The notes: a model not told the origin generated them from the letters alone. DNA of 56,988 nt from ZC4RG30 sp965652645 (GCA_965652645.1 CBFGXE010000017.1:1-56988); one strand, 5' to 3'; positions 24,828 to 33,910 are shown, counted from the stretch's first letter. Made by a program: numbers and translations.

Positions 24828-26513
24828 CTATCGAATGGCGGAGGCCGGAACGGGATGACGGAGCCGGCGCGCCAGCCACAGCAGCAGTGCCAGCCAGAAA
24901 AGACTGTCGCTGCGGCCGCCGCCGCCGGACTCATCGACGGGCGGCTCTCCCGGTGGGGCATCAAGGGCTGCCTGCACCGCCGCCTGTGCGTCGAGCATGC
25001 CCGCGCCACAGACCGCGGTGGTGCAGATGCACTCGGCATCCTGCAACGGCTTCTGCGCCGGCGAAACGCAGGCCGGCGGCTGGGGTGTGGTGTCGCTTGT
25101 CGCGGGAAAGGGCCTGGCGGTGCTGCGGACCAGCGAGATGACCTGCGCCGGCGTCAGCCCGGGATTCACCGACAGCATCAGTGCGGCCGTGCCGGCGACC
25201 AGGGGCGCCGAGAAACTGGTGCCCAGGGTGGGCTGTACGGTGGTGGACGAGTAGCCGTTGTCTGCCGGGCCCTGCGTGCCGAGGTTGGTGGTGGTGTTCA
25301 GGGCGAATATGCAGGGCGCGCCGGGAGCGACGTTGAAGCAATTGCCGGCCGGGGCCGCGATGCTCACCTGGGAACCGAGATTGCTGTAGCCGACCTTGGT
25401 GCCGGCGTGGCGCAGGCCGGCCACCGCCAGTGCGCCCGGACAGCTGGCCGGCGAGTCGACAGCTCCGCCGGCATTGCCGGCGGAAGCGACGATGAGCGCG
25501 CCGTGGGCCGTGATCTGTCGCACGGCCGTGCGATACACCGCCGAGGCATCACAGGATCCTTCTGAGCCCAGGCTCACGTTGATGACGCGCGCGGGCGTGG
25601 TGTTCACGGGAGGCAGCGGTGGATGGAGATAGGGCGGGGGTGGTGCCAGGCCGGCGGCCCAGTACATGCCGGCGATGACGTCTGAAATGTAGCCACCGCA
25701 CTTGCCCAGTACGCGCACCGGCAGGATCTGCACGTTGAATGCGGTGCCGGCAATGCCGGTGGCATTGTCGCCGATGGCAGCGATGATGCCGGCCACGCGG
25801 GTGCCGTGCCAGCTGCTTTCCATGGGCTGGTCGAGGTCTGGTCCGCCGCCGCACTTGCCCCGGGGGAAATCCGGCGTATCGAGGTCCGCGGAGGTGATGT
25901 AGTCGCCGGGATCCGAGGGGTCCGCATCCCAGCCGTCACCGTCATTGCCCACGATGCTGGTGGAGATGAAATCCCAGCCGGGCAGCAGGCGGCCAGCGAG
26001 GTCCGGGTGGTCGCGACGCACGCCGGAATCCACCACGGCCACGACCATGTCCGGTGCGCCACGCGCGAGGTCCCAGGCTTCATGCGCGCGGATGGCCGCA
26101 GGCTGGGTGGCCCTGAGGTACCACTGGCCGGAGTAGAGCGGATCGTTCGGAACATAGGCGTGCGCCCTGACGCGCTCGTCGGGCACGGCCAGCTCCACCG
26201 CGGGATCGGTGCGCAGCGCGGCCAGCGTGGCGGCGAGCTGCGCGCCGGACTGCGCTTCATCCAGCTGCAGCAAGGAGAAGGATCCGCCGATGTCCCAGCC
26301 GCCGGCGTGCGCACGGCCGCTGAGCTTGCGCAGGGATTGCAGTCGTGCCGTGGCGGCCTGCGGTGCAGTCTTCGACTGTGCTGCCGGCTCCCGCCACTGG
26401 ATGATGATGCGACTGACCGGTTCCGGCGGCAGTGACGCGGCCGCCACCCAGGCTGGCGCCAGGAACAGCAGGAAAGTCAGCAGTGCACGGGCCGGCGGAA
26501 TGCGCGAACTCAC
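24828..26513 (-). CDS. secreted subtilisin-like (S8) protease with GlyGly-CTERM-like tail
   Basis: This 561-residue protein starts at GTG 26513, which directly precedes a clear signal peptide (SSRIPPARALLTFLLFLAPA); the open frame further upstream is polar and antisense to the pilin gene region. A propeptide (about 30-120) precedes the catalytic domain with the full triad Asp162 (VVDSGV), His236 (SWHGTRVAG) and Ser433 (GTSFSAP). Paired cysteines occur late (CVSPAQ, CICTTAVCG). The end has the tripartite look of a GlyGly-CTERM sorting signal: glycines (SGGGGRSD), a hydrophobic helix (LFWLALLLWLA) and a basic end (RRLR). That would send it through type II secretion and rhombosortase processing, a family inference. 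It is divergent from the Tad operon. Confidence 0.9.
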   Translation of the reverse strand: MSSRIPPARALLTFLLFLAPAWVAAASLPPEPVSRIIIQWREPAAQSKTAPQAATARLQSLRKLSGRAHAGGWDIGGSFSLLQLDEAQSGAQLAATLAALRTDPAVELAVPDERVRAHAYVPNDPLYSGQWYLRATQPAAIRAHEAWDLARGAPDMVVAVVDSGVRRDHPDLAGRLLPGWDFISTSIVGNDGDGWDADPSDPGDYITSADLDTPDFPRGKCGGGPDLDQPMESSWHGTRVAGIIAAIGDNATGIAGTAFNVQILPVRVLGKCGGYISDVIAGMYWAAGLAPPPPYLHPPLPPVNTTPARVINVSLGSEGSCDASAVYRTAVRQITAHGALIVASAGNAGGAVDSPASCPGALAVAGLRHAGTKVGYSNLGSQVSIAAPAGNCFNVAPGAPCIFALNTTTNLGTQGPADNGYSSTTVQPTLGTSFSAPLVAGTAALMLSVNPGLTPAQVISLVRSTARPFPATSDTTPQPPACVSPAQKPLQDAECICTTAVCGAGMLDAQAAVQAALDAPPGEPPVDESGGGGRSDSLFWLALLLWLARRLRHPVPASAIR

Positions 26514-26621
26514 CGTTGGAATGTTACCGCCATTTGTGATCCGACTGGGCACATAACCGGACCCGCAGCCGGGTTGGAACGTATTGGAATGCAACTCCAC
26601 GCCAACCACGAGGAGCCATCC

Positions 26622-26876
26622 ATGAAGACTTTCCGCAGGCAGCAGGGCCAGGGCATGACCGAGTACATCATCGTCGTGGCGCTCATCGCCATTGCCGCCA
26701 TCGGCGTCTACACCGCCTTCGGCAAGACCGTACGGGGGCAGATGGCGGTCACTGCGCAGGCACTGGCCGGCAAGAGTGCCAGCGACGCGCGCAGCGAGGT
26801 CAACTCGGCTGGCGAAGATGCCGTGGAGCAGGCCGGCCGCGGCGTGAAGCTCGACAACTTCGACCAGGCGCGCTAG
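26622..26876 (+). CDS. flp: Flp-type major pilin of the Tad pilus
   Basis: This 84-residue prepilin has a short basic leader and the processing site QQG|QGMTEY, where cleavage after Gly9 leaves Glu at +5 followed by Tyr, the Flp signature. A 20-residue hydrophobic helix follows (IIVVALIAIAAIGVYTAFG). The C-terminal part is short and polar. GAGGAG lies about seven bases before ATG 26622; an ATG at 26574 is in frame but lacks a site. It begins the operon and would be polymerised by the downstream ATPase and platform proteins after cleavage by a peptidase not encoded here. Confidence 0.88.
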   Translation: MKTFRRQQGQGMTEYIIVVALIAIAAIGVYTAFGKTVRGQMAVTAQALAGKSASDARSEVNSAGEDAVEQAGRGVKLDNFDQAR

Positions 26877-26878
26877 GC

Positions 26879-28189
26879 ATGCGTCGGCCGCATTCGGGAC
26901 AGGCATTGGTGGTCATGCTGGCGCTGCTGGCCTCCATGCTGGGCGGTGTCATCCTGCTCTACAACACGGGGCAGGTGGTCAACGACAAGATCCGCCTCAC
27001 CAATGCGGTCGATGCCGCGGCCTGGAGCGCTGCGACCTGGGAGGCGCGCAGCCTCAACTACCAGGCCTACCTGAACCGCGCCATGGTCGCCAACGAGGTG
27101 GCCATCGCGCAGCTGGTGAGCCTGCGTGCGTGGTCGCGTTACGTGGACACCCTCACCACCAACATCGACCGCATCACCCGCTACGTGCCCTACCTGGGCC
27201 CGCCCATGCGGGCCCTGGAGCGCGGCTGGGACGCGGTGGACCGGGTTCTGGGCACCGCGCTGCCGCCACTTGAATCCGGCCTGTCCGTCTGGAATGCAGA
27301 GATACTGGCCAACGCACAGGCCATCGCGCACCAGCAGGCACCACTGGCCGCTGCCGACCTGGTGCCGCAGGCGCTCGCCGCCTGGGAACCCAGGGTCCGG
27401 CTTTCCGAAGTCACCCGGGCGCTGCAGGTGCGCAATGGCGCCGCCTGGCAGCGGCTCACGCAGCGGTACGAGCGCGGCGGCGGCGACCTGCGCCGGTACA
27501 CCCGCCTGCTGATGGACTCCCGCGACGGGTTCACGCGCGCGCGCAGCGATGACCTGTTCGACATCGGCTTCATCGCCCTGGCGCGACGCGGTGGCACCGA
27601 CCTGATCGGCGAATACGCCTGGCGTGGACTGGACACCCTGTCGCTGCACATCGACTACCTGTTCGACCACGACGAGATTCCGCTGGCCTGGGGCGCGGCG
27701 GAACAGCGCCGGCATGCGGTCACCGGCCGGGCCGAGCATGGTGGCAGCCTGCGGCGCAATCCCTCCGCATCCCGTCGCGCGCGCCGCGCACTGCAGCCAT
27801 CGCAGGGGTACCGCGGGGTGCCGCAGATCAGGGACGTGGCCAATCCTTCCTCGCAGGCGCCGCGCACGCTCACCTATTCGGTGGCGGCCCACCTGCCGGG
27901 CAACGGGGTGGGCACGTTCGATCAACTGTTGATGCCTGGCGGACTGCCGACGGTCGAAGGTGGCAGCGAGTCTGTGGCGCCCCGGTACGGCGCGGATGCG
28001 CTGCATGCCCTTTCCACCGCCGAGGTCTATTTCCAGAGGCCGGTGGCGCGCCGCGACCGGCGCGAGGAGCATGCCAGTCTCTTCAATCCCTACTGGCAGG
28101 CCCGGCTGGTGCCAGTGAGTGCCGTGGAGCGGCAACTCACGGCAGCCTCGCGCGGCCTCACCGTGGATCCCTTCGCGGTGCTGCCATGA
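26879..28189 (+). CDS. TadG-like pilus assembly protein
   Basis: This 436-residue protein has the N-terminal pattern of TadG-like proteins (HSGQALVVMLALLASMLGG), a single helix, then DAAAWSAATWEAR and a large extracytoplasmic domain without recognised motifs. Unlike the other prepilin-like proteins here it has Val, not Glu, at the +5 position, so processing is doubtful. Basic low-complexity segments (SRRARRAL) occur near residue 300. It starts two bases after flp and its stop overlaps the next gene. It may cap or anchor the pilus; this is inference from family and context. Confidence 0.78.
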   Translation: MRRPHSGQALVVMLALLASMLGGVILLYNTGQVVNDKIRLTNAVDAAAWSAATWEARSLNYQAYLNRAMVANEVAIAQLVSLRAWSRYVDTLTTNIDRITRYVPYLGPPMRALERGWDAVDRVLGTALPPLESGLSVWNAEILANAQAIAHQQAPLAAADLVPQALAAWEPRVRLSEVTRALQVRNGAAWQRLTQRYERGGGDLRRYTRLLMDSRDGFTRARSDDLFDIGFIALARRGGTDLIGEYAWRGLDTLSLHIDYLFDHDEIPLAWGAAEQRRHAVTGRAEHGGSLRRNPSASRRARRALQPSQGYRGVPQIRDVANPSSQAPRTLTYSVAAHLPGNGVGTFDQLLMPGGLPTVEGGSESVAPRYGADALHALSTAEVYFQRPVARRDRREEHASLFNPYWQARLVPVSAVERQLTAASRGLTVDPFAVLP

Positions 28190-28911
28190 GGCGGCAGTCC
28201 GGGCAAAGCATGACGGAGTTTGCGGCGGGCTCGGCACTGCTGGTGCTGCTTTTGATGGGCGCATTGTCCCTGGGTGGCTACCAGGAGGTCGACCGGCGCC
28301 TGGTGCTGGCGGCGCGGCAGTCGGCCTGGCAGCAGTCCTGGATGCCCGCGGCGGACACCGCCGCATTGGCCCGCGAACTGCACGGCAGCCAGCTCGCCGA
28401 TGCCGGAGTGCGCGACCCCGCGGGGCGCACCTTGCTGGTGGAAGAGGAAAACCTGGCCGTCACCACATTCCGCCGGGATACCTCGGGCGTTGCGGGCGCC
28501 GCGGCCGGCCTCATGCTGGCGCCACTGCGCATCGCCAGCGGATTCCTGGGAAGCGGTTTCGATCTGCGCGACGACGGCCTGCAGCAGGGAAGCCTGCAGG
28601 CACATCTTGAACCCCTGCAAGGCATGCCGGCGCCGTTTGATTCGCTGCAGCTGGATCTCGGCGCCGGCTGGGCCCTGCTGGGTGACCCCTGGCATGCCGG
28701 CGGCCCGCGTCATGTGGAACAGCGCGCCGGCGGGCTGGTTCCCTCCGCGAGGCTGAAGGTACTCAACGCCATCTGGGGTCCGCTCGCGGTGCCGCTGGGC
28801 ATCGTCGAGCCCTCGTTGGGCCAGTTGTGCCTGGGGCTCATCGAAGCCGAGCGCGTGCCTGAGGATCGGCTGGGCCCGGGCCGCACGCCGCTGCCCGGAG
28901 GTTGCGGATGA
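28186..28911 (+). CDS. TadE/F-like pseudopilin
   Basis: This 241-residue protein begins with a prepilin-type leader SG|QSMTEF with Glu at +5 after cleavage at Gly6, then a hydrophobic helix (SALLVLLLMGALSLGG). The remaining 200 residues are extracytoplasmic and I do not recognise them. The ATG overlaps the upstream stop (ATGA). It is probably a minor pilin of the Tad system, larger than flp. A conventional TadE lies at the operon end, so this one is a separate subunit. Confidence 0.75.
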   Translation: MRRQSGQSMTEFAAGSALLVLLLMGALSLGGYQEVDRRLVLAARQSAWQQSWMPAADTAALARELHGSQLADAGVRDPAGRTLLVEEENLAVTTFRRDTSGVAGAAAGLMLAPLRIASGFLGSGFDLRDDGLQQGSLQAHLEPLQGMPAPFDSLQLDLGAGWALLGDPWHAGGPRHVEQRAGGLVPSARLKVLNAIWGPLAVPLGIVEPSLGQLCLGLIEAERVPEDRLGPGRTPLPGGCG

Positions 28912-29558
28912 GACCCCTGGCCTGCCTGCTGCTGGTTGCCGCATCCTGCGCCGGTGCCATCGAGCCGCGCGATGCGCGGGGACTGGACGTGCGGCTGGAG
29001 GCCCTGCCGGAGCCCGTCACGGTGGACGGCGTGGTGTTCGAGATCCAGTTCGCCAGTGGCCGGGACGTCCCTGAGTTGGCGCGACGCGTTGAGCTGCGCT
29101 GGCGCCAGCAGGGCAGCCACCTGCAGCACCTGCAGCAGCGAGGCTGGCAGCTGCTTTCCCGCTGGGAAGCCGGACACAGCGAGCTGCTGCAGTGGCGGGG
29201 CGAGGGCACCGGGGCGCGGCTCATCTTCTCGCGCCTCGACACCACGCGTGCACCAGTGCGGCCGGGCAGGGGACCGCTGGTGCTGCCGACGCGCTGTGCC
29301 TGGGGACGGCTGATCCAGGACCGCTCGCAGGTGCTGCGGTCGGCATTCTGCCGGCTCAGCCTGGCCGAGTTGCAGTGGCAGTTGCGTGTCCGGCTCGCGG
29401 CGCAGGGGTGGTCAGTGCGCCACGAGGCCGATGTGACCTTCGAGGTCTCCCGTGCCGGCGAATCGGCCCGTCTCACCTTGTCTGCCGGCGCGCGCGCCGG
29501 GGAAAGCGCACTGCTCTGGGCGCAAGCGGGCGCGGCCGTGCCGGAGCTGTCGCGATGA
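28908..29558 (+). CDS. exported protein of unknown function in the Tad operon
   Basis: The 216-residue product has a signal peptide (RPLACLLLVAASCAGAIEP; the SCAGA cysteine could mark a lipoprotein, but a true lipobox is not clear). The body contains FEIQFASGRDVPELARRVE, two isolated cysteines (PTRCAWG, SAFCRL) and repeated beta-strand-like segments. I do not recognise a family. ATG 28908 is chosen over TTG 28902 because it overlaps the previous stop as ATGA, like its neighbours. Its position between two prepilin-like genes suggests a periplasmic role in pilus assembly. Confidence 0.65.
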   Translation: MRPLACLLLVAASCAGAIEPRDARGLDVRLEALPEPVTVDGVVFEIQFASGRDVPELARRVELRWRQQGSHLQHLQQRGWQLLSRWEAGHSELLQWRGEGTGARLIFSRLDTTRAPVRPGRGPLVLPTRCAWGRLIQDRSQVLRSAFCRLSLAELQWQLRVRLAAQGWSVRHEADVTFEVSRAGESARLTLSAGARAGESALLWAQAGAAVPELSR

Positions 29559-29725
29559 GCTCGCGGCAAGGCGGCCAGGCCATGGCGGAGTTCCTGCTGG
29601 TGGCCGGCGCAATGGCGCTTGCCCTGTTCTATCCCTACCTGCACGGCGAGTCGGTGGCCACGTTGCTGCTGCGGACACTGATGCGGGTGATGCGCGCACG
29701 ATCGTTGCTCATTTCTGTCCTCTAA
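29555..29725 (+). CDS. 56-residue prepilin-like protein
   Basis: This is a very short gene with a strong prepilin signature: SSRQGG|QAMAEF puts Glu at +5 after cleavage at Gly7. It is followed by the helix LLVAGAMALALFYPYL and a basic tail (RTLMRVMRARSLL). The ATG overlaps the upstream stop and the end is 13 bases before cpaB, so both context and motif support it as real. It could be a second Flp-like subunit or an assembly initiator. Confidence 0.72.
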   Translation: MSSRQGGQAMAEFLLVAGAMALALFYPYLHGESVATLLLRTLMRVMRARSLLISVL

Positions 29726-29738
29726 CGGGAGAACTTGC

Positions 29739-30605
29739 ATGGAAGATTCCGGGCGGAGTTGGCGCCGCTGGCTCAGGACCGACGTCCTGCTCACGGTGGC
29801 CGGTGTCGGCGCAGGCGCCGCGGGGGCGATGCTGGGTGGCAAGTACCTGGCGGCGCGCGCGGCCGAAGCCGAGGCGGCGGCGGCCAACCGCTACCAGACG
29901 CGCGAGATCGTGGTGGCTTCCGCAGACGTGGCGCGCGGGCAGCCCCTGGGTCGCGACAACCTCGCCCTGCGCAGCGTGCCGCAGGACTTCATCCCGCCCG
30001 ACGCCATTCCGGCGGCGCGCGCGGGAGTGGTGATGGGCAGCCGGGCCGCGATCGACATTGCCAGGGGCACACCCATCCTGGCGGCGGCCCTGGCTGATGC
30101 GGGCGAACAACCGCAGCGCCTCTCGGGTGCGCTTGCGCCCGACGAGCGCGCCCTCACCGTTGCCGTGGATGAACTCAGTTCGCAGGCAGGCGCAGTGGGC
30201 GCCGGCGATCGCATCGATCTTTTCTACGGGCGTCGTGATGGCACCGAGGCGCTGCTGGTGCCGCTGTTGCAGCAGGTCGAGGTGCTGGTGGCAGGCGAGG
30301 CGCTGCCGCCGGGCGCCGGGGATGGATTGAGGTCGCGGCATTTTTCCACCGTGACGCTGCGCGTGTCTGCCGAAGACGCACCGAGGGTGCTGCTGGCACA
30401 GCAGGCTGGCGACCTGTTCATGCTGCTGAGGGCGCCGGGCGACGATGCCCTGCAGCCGGTGGCCGTGCGCAACAGCCGCGAACTGCTGCGCAGGCCGCGC
30501 GCCACCTCCGTTGCCGCGGGAACCGAACTGCTCACCGGTGGCGCGGGCGAGCTGTTCCCCAGCCGCACCTGGCTTGCGCCGGGGCAGGGCAGGGATGCGT
30601 CATGA
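29739..30605 (+). CDS. cpaB: Flp pilus assembly protein CpaB/RcpC
   Basis: The 288-residue protein has an N-terminal membrane anchor (about 15-40) and a SAF-type domain (about 52-115: IVVASADVARGQPLGRDNL, FIPPDAIP, GTPILAAAL). An RcpC-like C-terminal region follows (ALTVAVDELSSQAGAVGAGD, then RIDLFYGRR). CpaB works in the periplasm with the secretin to form the pilus channel. A GGGAG ribosome site precedes the ATG and the stop overlaps cpaC. Confidence 0.88.
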   Translation: MEDSGRSWRRWLRTDVLLTVAGVGAGAAGAMLGGKYLAARAAEAEAAAANRYQTREIVVASADVARGQPLGRDNLALRSVPQDFIPPDAIPAARAGVVMGSRAAIDIARGTPILAAALADAGEQPQRLSGALAPDERALTVAVDELSSQAGAVGAGDRIDLFYGRRDGTEALLVPLLQQVEVLVAGEALPPGAGDGLRSRHFSTVTLRVSAEDAPRVLLAQQAGDLFMLLRAPGDDALQPVAVRNSRELLRRPRATSVAAGTELLTGGAGELFPSRTWLAPGQGRDAS

Positions 30606-31825
30606 AGGCCTGCATCGCCTGCCTGGTCCTGATGCTCTGTTCGCTGGCTGCACCGGCGGCGCAGCCATTGGCCCAGCCGGCGCTGCCGGATGAGGTCTCC
30701 CTGGCGGTGGGCGAAACGCTGCTGCTGGTGGCGGACGTCCGGCGCGCCGCGCTGGGCAGTGGCCGGGTGGTTTCCGTGGCCACGCCCCAGAGCGGCCAGT
30801 GGCTGCTGTTCGGTGAAGCCCCGGGGGAAACCACCGCGGAGCTCTGGCTGGCCGACGGCAGCCAGCATCGCATCGTCATCCGCGTGCGCGAGCGCGACCT
30901 CACGCGCCGGCTCGATGAAGTGCGCGAGTTGCTGGCGGGCATCAGCACCGTCGGGGCACGGATTTCAGGCCGCTACATCGTGCTCGAGGGCGCCCGTGCC
31001 GGTGCGGCCGACCGTGCGCGGGCCGCGGAGATTGCCGCGCTGTTCCCCGGCGAGGTGCTGGACTTCGTCAGCGATGCCGACTGGGAATCCATGGTGCAGA
31101 TGCAGGTGCGGCTGGTGGAGGTCCGACGCGACCAGCTGCAGCGCCTGGGCCTGCGCTGGGAGGGCGAGGCGGCCGGCCCCGCCCTCACGGGTTCGGCCGG
31201 CGGTGGACGCAATGGCCTGGCCATCCGGGCTTCCCTGCTCAGTGAGCTGACCTCGCGCATCGACCTGTTGCAGCAGCAGGGCCTGGCGCACACGCTGGCC
31301 GAACCGGTACTGAGCTGCCGCAGCGGCGAGGTGGCGCGTTTTGTTTCCGGCGGCGAGATTCCCATTCCGGTGACCGACGGCTTCGGCGCCACCGACGTGC
31401 AATACAAGGAATACGGCGTGATCCTGGAGGTGCGTCCGCGCGCGGGACGGGATGGCGCGATCTATGCCGGTGTCGACATCGAGCTCAGCCAGGTCGATCC
31501 CTCGGTGCGCGTCGGGGACTACCCCGGCTTCGTGAAGCGCCAGACCAGCACGGCAATCAACTCGCTGGATGGCGAGACGATTGCCATCGCCGGCCTGTTG
31601 CTGCGCGAGAGCGGACGCGACCGCACGGCCCTGCCCGGCCTGGGCAGGCTGCCGGTTGCGGGAGCCCTGTTCCGCTCGCGCCGCAGCCTGCAGCGCGAGA
31701 CGGAGTTGCTGGTGCTGATCACACCCTACCGGTTCGAGGCGGGTGTGAAGGCCGATGTCCCGGCCGCCGGCCAGGCGCAGATGATCCAGCGTGCCGGCGA
31801 GCTGGGCGGAGCAGCCGATGAGTGA
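30602..31825 (+). CDS. cpaC: Tad pilus secretin CpaC/RcpA
   Basis: This 407-residue type II/III secretin family protein forms the outer-membrane pore. It has a signal peptide (residues 1-20), an N-terminal pilus/secretin domain (LAVGETLLLVADVRRAALG), a BON-like region (about 105-155), and the secretin core with VQMQVRLVEVRRDQLQRLGL. GGEIPIPV, YKEYGVILEVRPR and the closing LPGLGRLPVAGALFRSR complete it. No lipobox was seen, and the usual pilotin partner RcpB/CpaD is absent from the operon. It overlaps the next gene by eight bases. Confidence 0.9.
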   Translation: MKACIACLVLMLCSLAAPAAQPLAQPALPDEVSLAVGETLLLVADVRRAALGSGRVVSVATPQSGQWLLFGEAPGETTAELWLADGSQHRIVIRVRERDLTRRLDEVRELLAGISTVGARISGRYIVLEGARAGAADRARAAEIAALFPGEVLDFVSDADWESMVQMQVRLVEVRRDQLQRLGLRWEGEAAGPALTGSAGGGRNGLAIRASLLSELTSRIDLLQQQGLAHTLAEPVLSCRSGEVARFVSGGEIPIPVTDGFGATDVQYKEYGVILEVRPRAGRDGAIYAGVDIELSQVDPSVRVGDYPGFVKRQTSTAINSLDGETIAIAGLLLRESGRDRTALPGLGRLPVAGALFRSRRSLQRETELLVLITPYRFEAGVKADVPAAGQAQMIQRAGELGGAADE

Positions 31826-33074
31826 GCTCAGCGAAGCCGAACTGGAGGCGCTGCACGGCCAGCTGCTGCAGCGGCTGGACCTGCGTCGCACCGACGTGAA
31901 CCGCATGAGCGATGAGGCGCTGTGGCGCCTGGCGCAGCACCACCTGCGCGAGCTGCTGGAGGGCAGGGTGCGGCCGGCGGAACGAGCCCAGCTGGAAAAA
32001 CGCCTGCTGCAGGAGGTGGTGGGCTTCGGCGTGCTTGATGACCTGCTGCAGGACGAGTCCGTGTCGGAAATCATGGTCAACGGCCCCGATGCCATCTTCG
32101 TGGAGCGGGGCGGGAGGCTGCAGCGCACCGCGCTGCGCTTCTCGGGTGTGCGGGCGCTCAACGGCGTGATCGAACGGCTGCTGTCGCGCTCGGGTCGGCG
32201 GGTGGATGAATCCTCGCCCATGGCCGATGCGCGCATCGCGGATGGTTCCCGCGTCAATGTGGTCGTCCCGCCGCTGGCGTTGTGCGGGCCGACGGTGACC
32301 ATCCGCAAGTTTTCCCGCCGCCGGCTCGACATGTCGATGCTGGTGCAGAACGGCAGCCTGTCGCAGGCCATGGCGGATTTCCTGGCGCTCGCGGTGCGCG
32401 CCCGCCGCAACATCGTGGTTTCCGGTGGCACGGGCACCGGCAAGACCACGCTGCTGAACTGCCTGTCCTCCCTCATTCCCGCCGGCGAGCGCATCGTCAC
32501 CATCGAGGATTCCGCCGAGCTGCAGCTGGCGCACGAGAACCTGGTGTCCCTGGAGGCACGCCCCGGCAACGTGGAGGGCCGCGGGGTGGTGACCATCCGC
32601 GACCTGGTGCGCAATGCGCTGCGCATGCGGCCGGACCGCATCGTGGTGGGCGAGTGCCGCGGCGGCGAGACGCTGGACATGCTGCAGGCGATGAACACCG
32701 GGCATGACGGTTCCCTCACCACGGCACATGCGAACTCACCGCGCGACCTGCTGTCCAGGCTCGAGGTGATGACGCTGATGGCGGGCATGGACCTGCCGCT
32801 GGTGGCGGTGCGCGAGCAGATCGCCAGCGCGGTGAACCTCATCGTGCAGCAGGCGCGGTTTCCCTGCGGCACGCGCCGCGTGGTGGCCATCACCGAGGTC
32901 ACGGGAACCGAAAGTGGCCGGGTCCAGACCCAGGACCTGTTCAACTTCACGGGTCCGGGCAGCAAGGGCAAATTCCTGGCCAGCGGCAATGAGCCGGTGT
33001 TCTTTGAAACGCTGGCGGCAGACAGGAGGCCCGCGCCACTGGCGTCCGAGGCGCGGCGGGAGGTGTCGTGCTGA
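31818..33074 (+). CDS. cpaF: Tad pilus secretion ATPase CpaF/TadA
   Basis: This 418-residue PilT/VirB11-type ATPase powers pilin polymerisation at the inner membrane. Walker A is GGTGTGKTT (203-211). Other signatures are VTIEDSAELQL (Asp box), MRPDRIVVGECRGGE (Walker B) and TGHDGSLTTAHANSPRD (His box). The N-terminal domain has LLQDESVSEIMVNGPD. The ATG at 31818 was taken rather than GTG 31791 because the protein start then fits family length and overlaps the cpaC stop by eight bases, as elsewhere in the operon. Confidence 0.93.
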   Translation: MSELSEAELEALHGQLLQRLDLRRTDVNRMSDEALWRLAQHHLRELLEGRVRPAERAQLEKRLLQEVVGFGVLDDLLQDESVSEIMVNGPDAIFVERGGRLQRTALRFSGVRALNGVIERLLSRSGRRVDESSPMADARIADGSRVNVVVPPLALCGPTVTIRKFSRRRLDMSMLVQNGSLSQAMADFLALAVRARRNIVVSGGTGTGKTTLLNCLSSLIPAGERIVTIEDSAELQLAHENLVSLEARPGNVEGRGVVTIRDLVRNALRMRPDRIVVGECRGGETLDMLQAMNTGHDGSLTTAHANSPRDLLSRLEVMTLMAGMDLPLVAVREQIASAVNLIVQQARFPCGTRRVVAITEVTGTESGRVQTQDLFNFTGPGSKGKFLASGNEPVFFETLAADRRPAPLASEARREVSC

Positions 33075-33910
33075 GCGCGGCGCTGCTGGTGGCCGCCGGC
33101 GTGGCCTGCCTCGTGCTGGTGATCCTGCGCCAGCTGCGCGGGGCAGCGTTGTGGTGGACGGGCCTGGCAGGGCATCGCACCGAACATGAGCTGGCCTCGC
33201 TGTTCATCTTCGTCCCGGCAGGAAGATTGCTGGTCATCACCCTGGGACTGGCGGCCGCCGTCATCGCGGTGACGCTGCTGCTGGATGTGCCGGCCGGACT
33301 GTGCGCGGCCGCCGTCCTGGTGGCGCTGGCAGGACCGCGGCTCCTCGTGCGCGGCCTGCGCGCCCGCTGGCGCCGCCGTCTTGCCCGCCAGCTGCCCGAT
33401 GCGCTCGGGCTGTGGGCGGGACTGCTGCGCGCGGGGCAGAGCAGCCAGCAGGCGCTGTCCCAGGTGGCGCAGCGGCAGGCAGCGCCCCTGGGCGATGAAC
33501 TGCGGTTCGTGCTGGGCCAGCTGCGCATGGGCGTGACGCTGGAAGAAGCCTTTGCATCCCTGCGTCGGCGTGCGGACATGCAGGACCTGCGACTGCTCTC
33601 GACGCTGCTGGCCACGCAACGGGAGCTGGGAGGCAACCTTGCCGAGTCCCTGCAGCGCCTCGCCGACCTGATGCGCGGCCGGCTGCAGATGGAGGCGCGC
33701 ATTGATTCCCTCACGGCGCAGGGACGGGTACAGGGCGTCGTGGTCGGGGTCCTGCCGTTGCTGCTGCTGGCCGTGCTCTACGTGATGGAACGCGAGGCCA
33801 TGCAGGTGCTGCACTCGACCTGGCAGGGCTGGTCCGCGCTGGCCGCGATCGCATTCCTCGAATTGCTGGGATTCCTGCTCATCCGTCGCATCGTGAGGAT
33901 CGAGATATGA
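33068..33910 (+). CDS. tadB: Tad pilus platform protein TadB
   Basis: This 280-residue member of the type II/IV secretion platform family starts at a GTG overlapping the cpaF stop. It has two N-terminal membrane helices, the cytoplasmic GspF-like domain (LPDALGLWAGLLRAGQSSQQAL, FVLGQLRMGVTLEEAF, LGGNLAESLQRLADLMRGR) and two C-terminal helices. TadB and TadC together form the inner-membrane platform for the ATPase. Confidence 0.88.
   Translation: MLSAALLVAAGVACLVLVILRQLRGAALWWTGLAGHRTEHELASLFIFVPAGRLLVITLGLAAAVIAVTLLLDVPAGLCAAAVLVALAGPRLLVRGLRARWRRRLARQLPDALGLWAGLLRAGQSSQQALSQVAQRQAAPLGDELRFVLGQLRMGVTLEEAFASLRRRADMQDLRLLSTLLATQRELGGNLAESLQRLADLMRGRLQMEARIDSLTAQGRVQGVVVGVLPLLLLAVLYVMEREAMQVLHSTWQGWSALAAIAFLELLGFLLIRRIVRIEI

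Noticed and set aside
26540..26600. A sigma-54-type promoter before flp
   Set aside because: TTGGAAC-like segments occur but spacing and the GG/GC core do not match the consensus.
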